This document shows, in pieces, positions 6,959 to 10,693 of a DNA stretch of 10,693 nucleotides. Origin of the DNA: Legionellaceae bacterium (GTDB lineage: Bacteria; Pseudomonadota; Gammaproteobacteria; Legionellales; Legionellaceae); contig CANNIJ010000054.1 of the NCBI GenBank assembly GCA_947505025.1, positions 1-10,693 of the forward strand. Reading direction: 5' to 3'. The first letter of the stretch is position 1; each line of letters begins with the position of its first letter. Position numbers and translations under genes: made by a program. The notes below the pieces were generated by a model. That model saw only the letters and a list, made by a program, of their open reading frames with translations. It was not told the origin of the DNA and searched no databases.

Positions 6959-8917
6959 ATGGTTGCTGAATTTGGTGTGTTCGCATTGTTGTTATCTTTG
7001 ATGTTTTCAATTCTATTGACGGTGGTGCCAGCACTAGGTTTATGGACCCAGCGTCGCGACTTGTGTGTGGCCGCATTACAATATGTGCGCGGACAGTTTG
7101 TTTGCTTGCTTATTGCTTATAGTTGTTTAACCTGGTGTTTTTTACAGAACGATTTCACTGTACGTTATGTTTTAGTTAATTCAAGTTTACTACTTCCATG
7201 GTTTTATAAAGCATGCGCTGTTTGGGGTGGGCATGAAGGATCTATGTTGTTATGGGTCTTAGTTTTAAGTGGTTGGACTTTAGCCGTGAGTATCTTCAGT
7301 AAATCATTAGCATTAGGTATGCGAGTACGTGTGTTAGTCATAATGGGTGCATTGGCAGTTGGTTTCCTATTATTTTTATTAGTAACCTCGAATCCATTTA
7401 CGCGTGAATTTCAGCTGTTAGTAACACAAGGGCGTGATTTAAATCCCTTGTTACAAGACCCTGGTTTTTTATTTCACCCACCAGTGTTGTATATGGGGTA
7501 TGTAGGTTTTTCTGTGCCGTTTGCGTTTGCGATCGCAACTTTATGGCGTGGGAATATGCCGGCATCATTTGCCAAGTGGACTCGTCCTTGGGCTTTGGCG
7601 GCATGGTGTTTTTTGACCTTGGGTATTACTTTGGGTAGTTGGTGGGCTTATAGAGAGTTAGGTTGGGGTGGTTTTTGGTTTTGGGATCCAGTAGAAAATG
7701 CTTCGTTTATGCCTTGGTTGGTCGGCACTGCTTTGCTGCACTCTTTGGTTGTGTGTGAAAAGCGCAATCAGTTTTTAGGTTGGACGGTATTATTAGCTAT
7801 TACTGCGTTCTCACTAAGTTTAATTGGGACTTTTTTAGTCCGCTCAGGAGTCTTAACCTCGGTCCATGCATTTGCCGTAGATCCTGAGCGCGGAGTGGCT
7901 ATTTTAATTTTATTACTTGTTGTTATGGGCGGATCATTATTGTTATTTGCTGTGCGTGCTCACACATTACCGGCACGTCCTGCTCCAGGACTGATTTCAC
8001 GTGAAAGCGCATTATTTTTAAACAACCTATTTTTAATGGTTGCAATGTTAACAGTATTGTTGGGAACTCTATATCCGTTATTAATTGATGCGTTAGGTTT
8101 AGGTAAATTATCGGTTGGGGCTCCATATTTTAATGCCGTTTTTATACCTATAATGATTCCTTTGTTTATAATCATGGGCTTTGGTGTGCATTGGAAGTGG
8201 AAAGAGGATAATTTTTTCAAGACCTTTAAAATGTTATCTGGAATGTTGTTTTTAAGTCTGTTTTTACCCATATGCATTATTTGGCTGGTACAAAAAAGGC
8301 TGGATACTGGCGTGATTACAGGTGTCGTATTGGCCAGCTGGGTGATTACAAGTACATTATATGGATTGATTAAACGCATCCATCAACGTGGTTGGAGCAG
8401 CATTGGCAATGCATATGCTGGCATGTTTTTTGCGCATATCGGCGTTGCGGTTACAGTCTTGGGCATAGCTGTTTCTTCTGGTTTTGGGATTGAGCGCGAG
8501 GTGCGTGTTGCACCAGGGGATACGGCGATTCTTGCTGGTATAAAAGTTAAGCTTTTGTCTGAGAGTCCATTAGTTGGAGAAAATTATCATGGGCGGCGTG
8601 TGCTGTTTCAAGTGCAATCTGGCGGTCGTCAAGTACTGGTGATGCCTGAAAAACGCCGCTACGATGTTGGCGGTGAAGTTATGACTGAGGCTGCAATCGA
8701 TGTCACGGCATGGCGCGATCTGTATATTGCTTTAGGGGAACCACTGGGGCGCGATGCTTGGTCAGTGCGTATCTATTATAAACCATTAGTCCGGTTGATT
8801 TGGGCAGGGGGCTTGCTTATGTTCTTAGGAGGAATATTAGCTCTTACAGATCGTCGGTATGCATTTAAAATTTTTACCGGTAAATCAAAGAAAATTCGGA
8901 CTACTTTATGCAAGTAA
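6959..8917 (+). CDS. ccmF: CcmF, cytochrome c haem lyase membrane subunit
   Basis: Large inner-membrane protein that forms the thioether bonds between haem and the apocytochrome CxxCH motif, taking haem from CcmE. It has 652 residues, close to E. coli (647), with numerous hydrophobic segments. The WWD haem-binding signature WGGFWFWDPVENASFMPW is at about 236-253. Four histidines thought to ligand haem are present: 173 (in LFHPPVLYMGY), 261, 303 (in SVHAF) and 493 (in FAHIGVAVTVLGI); the first three have the same numbers as in E. coli. A large periplasmic domain lies near the C-terminus before a last membrane segment. A strong ribosome-binding site, GGAAGGG at 6945-6951, sits seven bases upstream of the ATG. 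The gene overlaps ccmG by 10 bases. Confidence 0.98.
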   Translation: MVAEFGVFALLLSLMFSILLTVVPALGLWTQRRDLCVAALQYVRGQFVCLLIAYSCLTWCFLQNDFTVRYVLVNSSLLLPWFYKACAVWGGHEGSMLLWVLVLSGWTLAVSIFSKSLALGMRVRVLVIMGALAVGFLLFLLVTSNPFTREFQLLVTQGRDLNPLLQDPGFLFHPPVLYMGYVGFSVPFAFAIATLWRGNMPASFAKWTRPWALAAWCFLTLGITLGSWWAYRELGWGGFWFWDPVENASFMPWLVGTALLHSLVVCEKRNQFLGWTVLLAITAFSLSLIGTFLVRSGVLTSVHAFAVDPERGVAILILLLVVMGGSLLLFAVRAHTLPARPAPGLISRESALFLNNLFLMVAMLTVLLGTLYPLLIDALGLGKLSVGAPYFNAVFIPIMIPLFIIMGFGVHWKWKEDNFFKTFKMLSGMLFLSLFLPICIIWLVQKRLDTGVITGVVLASWVITSTLYGLIKRIHQRGWSSIGNAYAGMFFAHIGVAVTVLGIAVSSGFGIEREVRVAPGDTAILAGIKVKLLSESPLVGENYHGRRVLFQVQSGGRQVLVMPEKRRYDVGGEVMTEAAIDVTAWRDLYIALGEPLGRDAWSVRIYYKPLVRLIWAGGLLMFLGGILALTDRRYAFKIFTGKSKKIRTTLCK

Positions 8918-9444
8918 AACTTTCATGGCGTGGTTTGCCGTTAATTATTTTTTTGATTTTAATGTTTTTTTTATGGCGAGGTTTATCTTTAGATCCACAT
9001 GCATTGCCATCAACGGTTTTAGGTAAAAAACTACCTAAGTTTGATTTGCCCGCACTAGATCCGGCACAACCAAGACTGAATAGTGATCATTTGCGCGGAC
9101 ATATTATGCTGTTAAACATATGGGGTAGCTGGTGTCCAGCATGTGCTGAAGAGCAAGTTTTTTTAATGCAGTTAGCACGCTCTGGAGTTTTAATTTATGG
9201 TTTGAATTATAAGGATGATGAGCAGAATGCACGTGGCTGGTTAGCTGAGTGGGGTAATCCTTATATATCGGTTGCAGTAGATTCTTCAGGTCGCAATGCT
9301 ATGTCTTTGGGCGTTTATGGTGCACCTGAAACATTTTTAATTGATGCTGGCGGTGTATTGATCTATCGTCATGCAGGTCCAATGAATCTAGATGTTTGGA
9401 ACTCTGATTTTTTACCCAAAATACAGGCTTTGCAGCCAAAATGA
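8908..9444 (+). CDS. ccmG: CcmG (DsbE), periplasmic thioredoxin-like thiol oxidoreductase
   Basis: Membrane-tethered reductant that keeps the cysteines of apocytochrome c, or of CcmH, reduced before haem attachment. It is 178 residues long. An N-terminal membrane anchor (about 9-24) precedes the thioredoxin fold: LGKKLPKFDLPALD, then LLNIWGSWCPACAEEQ with the active-site Cys76-Pro-Ala-Cys79, an acidic segment NYKDDEQNA typical of this subfamily, and GVYGAPETFLID with the cis-proline at 140. E. coli CcmG has WCPTC, so only one active-site residue differs. The start at 8908 lies within the end of ccmF (10-base overlap) with GGA at 8898-8900 upstream. The 3' end overlaps ccmH by 4 bases. Confidence 0.96.
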   Translation: MQVKLSWRGLPLIIFLILMFFLWRGLSLDPHALPSTVLGKKLPKFDLPALDPAQPRLNSDHLRGHIMLLNIWGSWCPACAEEQVFLMQLARSGVLIYGLNYKDDEQNARGWLAEWGNPYISVAVDSSGRNAMSLGVYGAPETFLIDAGGVLIYRHAGPMNLDVWNSDFLPKIQALQPK

Positions 9445-9848
9445 AAAATATTATTTATAAATGGTTATTCTGTTATTTAACATTAATTTCAAGTCTAGCT
9501 TTCAGTCAAGCCACTGATGTATATTCGTTTGAATCCAACCGCCAGCAGGCGCAGTTTCATCATTTATTAGGTGACTTAAGATGTTTGGTCTGCCAAAATC
9601 AAGATTTAGCTACATCTACAGCTACGCTGGCAAAAGATTTGCGCGACGAGGTATACAAGTTTGTGCAAAATGGTCATAGTGATGATGAAATAATTCATTT
9701 TTTAACACAACGTTACGGTGATTTTGTGTTATTTAAACCTCCTGTGAAGGGGATCACCTGGATATTATGGTTAGGCCCGTTATTTTTTTTGATTATTGGA
9801 GTATTTGTGTTTTTTAAAACATACTTAAAGGGCGATCGCAATGTCTGA
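9441..9848 (+). CDS. ccmH: CcmH (CycL), thiol-redox subunit of the haem lyase complex
   Basis: Periplasm-facing membrane protein that interacts with apocytochrome c thiols and forms part of the CcmFHI lyase. It has 135 residues, the size of stand-alone CcmH rather than the long fused form of E. coli (about 350 residues). A cleavable signal peptide is likely (residues 1-22, ending LAFSQA). The redox motif LRCLVCQNQDLATS holds Cys48 and Cys51. It is followed by the helical hairpin LAKDLRDEVYKFVQNGHSDD and RYGDFVLFKPPVK, then one membrane segment at about 104-126. The start ATG overlaps the ccmG stop (ATGA). The end overlaps ccmI by 8 bases. In this split architecture the TPR part is supplied by the next gene. 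Confidence 0.96.
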   Translation: MKNIIYKWLFCYLTLISSLAFSQATDVYSFESNRQQAQFHHLLGDLRCLVCQNQDLATSTATLAKDLRDEVYKFVQNGHSDDEIIHFLTQRYGDFVLFKPPVKGITWILWLGPLFFLIIGVFVFFKTYLKGDRNV

Positions 9849-10518
9849 AAATATCTATGTGGTTTATTTTGTACTATTCTCTGCATTGGCCATAGGTGTA
9901 GTAGCGCGCACCCTGCGCAAACATACTTCTGCTCTCTGTGTGGTAATTCCAGCAATAATAATCCTGATTTGGTTTGGCTATACAAAGACCGGTGGTTTTT
10001 CTGCTTGGTTAGATTATAAATCACGGGTTAAGCTGCAACAGCAAGCACAAGCATTATCCTCTGAAGGAACAGATAAGATATTGATGCGAATGCAAGAACA
10101 TTTAAAACAGCACCCTAATAGTTCAACCGGATGGTATTTATTAGGTCGTTTATATGCTAGTCAGCATCAATGGGATTTGGCTGGTGGGGCATTTCATCGT
10201 GCCTTACAATTAGATCCTGCGAATGTTCAGGCTGAAATAAATGAGATACAAACACTCAAAGCGATTAATCATCAAAATCTTAATGGGGATTTACGTAAAC
10301 GATTACAATTCATTTTAGCACGTTATCCAAATCAAGCGGATGTTTTAGCTATGTTGGCAATGGATGCGCACGTTAACCACGATTATCGACTTGAAATCAA
10401 GTACTTGGAGTCTTTGTTGCCGTATGTCCCCGTTGAATCCATAGAGGCAGGAATGATCAGAAAAGCCTTGGCAGCGGCTTATGCGCAAGATGGTAGAGAA
10501 TCAAATCCTGTTAATTAG
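9841..10518 (+). CDS. ccmI: CcmI (CycH)-like TPR protein, unusually compact
   Basis: Probable apocytochrome c chaperone of the haem lyase complex, recognised by position after ccmH and by architecture: two N-terminal membrane segments (about 5-23 and 31-47), a periplasmic linker, then a TPR region. One good TPR, STGWYLLGRLYASQHQWDLA onward, covers about 94-127; a second TPR-like helical pair lies at about 165-198. It has 225 residues, clearly shorter than many gammaproteobacterial CcmI proteins (often about 400). The cytoplasmic loop between the two membrane segments is only about seven residues, where pseudomonad and Rhodobacter homologues have a long helical loop. AAAGGG at 9827-9832 supports the ATG, which lies inside the end of ccmH. 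TPR sequence alone is not specific, so the name rests largely on context. Confidence 0.85.
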   Translation: MSENIYVVYFVLFSALAIGVVARTLRKHTSALCVVIPAIIILIWFGYTKTGGFSAWLDYKSRVKLQQQAQALSSEGTDKILMRMQEHLKQHPNSSTGWYLLGRLYASQHQWDLAGGAFHRALQLDPANVQAEINEIQTLKAINHQNLNGDLRKRLQFILARYPNQADVLAMLAMDAHVNHDYRLEIKYLESLLPYVPVESIEAGMIRKALAAAYAQDGRESNPVN

Positions 10519-10529
10519 GTGCTAATTAA
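10511..10529. repeat. AT-rich inverted repeat over the ccmI stop codon (weak terminator candidate)
   Basis: TTAATTAG and CTAATTAA form a perfect 8-bp stem around a GTG loop, and the left arm contains the ccmI TAG stop. A run of seven T follows at 10547-10553, but 17 bases after the stem, and the stem has only one G-C pair. This is not a canonical intrinsic terminator. It could be a weak transcription end, a stabilising 3' structure, or chance in AT-rich sequence. Confidence 0.3.
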
Positions 10530-10571
10530 GTTAAACTAATACGCTGTTTTTTTATTTATTGTGATAATAAT

Positions 10572-10693
10572 ATGATCCGATTACATCCTTCTGCAGGTAG
10601 CAAATCATTTGAGTACGCTGGTCAAGCCTTTAAGGCTGTAAGCCCAGATGTATTCATTAGTTTAGATGAAAATAATCCATGCTCTGAATACCA
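10572..10693 (+). CDS. Start of an unrecognised protein, truncated by the window edge
   Basis: An ATG at 10572 opens a frame that stays open for 40 codons to the right edge. The protein begins MIRLHPSAGSKSFEYAGQAF and continues with a stretch rich in acidic and polar residues (DVFISLDENNPCSEY). No signal peptide or membrane segment is visible in this part. I do not recognise the family. There is no clear Shine-Dalgarno sequence: the preceding bases are T-rich and then GTGATAATAAT. An in-frame stop at 10527 and no other usual start codon limit the 5' end to this ATG. It is 53 bp after ccmI on the same strand and is probably not part of the ccm pathway, although co-transcription cannot be excluded. 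It could also be a chance opening, given its shortness. Confidence 0.45.
   Translation, partial: MIRLHPSAGSKSFEYAGQAFKAVSPDVFISLDENNPCSEY

Noticed and set aside
7960..8379. Minus-strand open frame of 139 codons inside ccmF
   Set aside because: Antisense to the conserved ccmF, with no recognisable domain and composition typical of a reverse reading of membrane-protein codons.
9713..10024. Minus-strand open frame of 103 codons over ccmH and ccmI
   Set aside because: It overlaps two supported genes on the opposite strand and shows no family features.
10560..10568. Extended -10 promoter (TGT followed by GATAAT) for the right-edge gene
   Set aside because: The match is good, but transcription would start about at or after the ATG at 10572, and no fitting -35 element is seen 17 bases upstream.

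Overview
The window looks like chromosomal core sequence from an AT-rich gammaproteobacterium. The RelA, YggX, TruA, GlnS, CysS and Ccm proteins all read as gammaproteobacterial types. The low GC content by eye and the tight packing would fit a host-associated or Legionellales-like lineage, but that placement is inference; nothing here fixes genus or family.

Layout. Positions 1-1370 hold the 3' part of relA (ppGpp synthetase), cut by the window edge. It converges on a small minus-strand yggX (1376-1660), with only 5 bp between the stop codons. A divergent intergenic stretch of about 130 bp (1661-1789) follows. From there to 10518 every gene is on the plus strand and nearly gapless: truA (tRNA pseudouridine synthase), glnS and cysS (glutaminyl- and cysteinyl-tRNA synthetases), then the cytochrome c maturation genes ccmC, ccmD, ccmE, ccmF, ccmG, ccmH and ccmI. 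Seven of the nine junctions overlap by 4-11 bases, one has a 3-base gap and the longest gap is 26 bases. This suggests one transcription unit of about 8.7 kb with much translational coupling. After ccmI come a short AT-rich inverted repeat and the first 40 codons of an unrecognised gene running off the right edge.

How the genes work together. TruA, GlnRS and CysRS serve tRNA modification and charging. The Ccm proteins form the System I c-type cytochrome assembly line. CcmC and CcmD load haem onto a histidine of the periplasmic chaperone CcmE; CcmG and CcmH keep the apocytochrome CxxCH thiols reduced; CcmI presents the apocytochrome; CcmF ligates the haem. The first two genes of the usual ccmABCDEFGHI order (the ccmA and ccmB ABC transporter) are absent from the place where they would be expected: ccmC directly follows cysS.

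The window is mostly well-understood housekeeping sequence, and I do not see a wholly novel system. The points most worth a second look are the cluster that starts at ccmC, the compact CcmI that lacks the usual cytoplasmic loop, the fusion of translation genes with the ccm genes into one polycistron, and the unidentified gene at the right edge.
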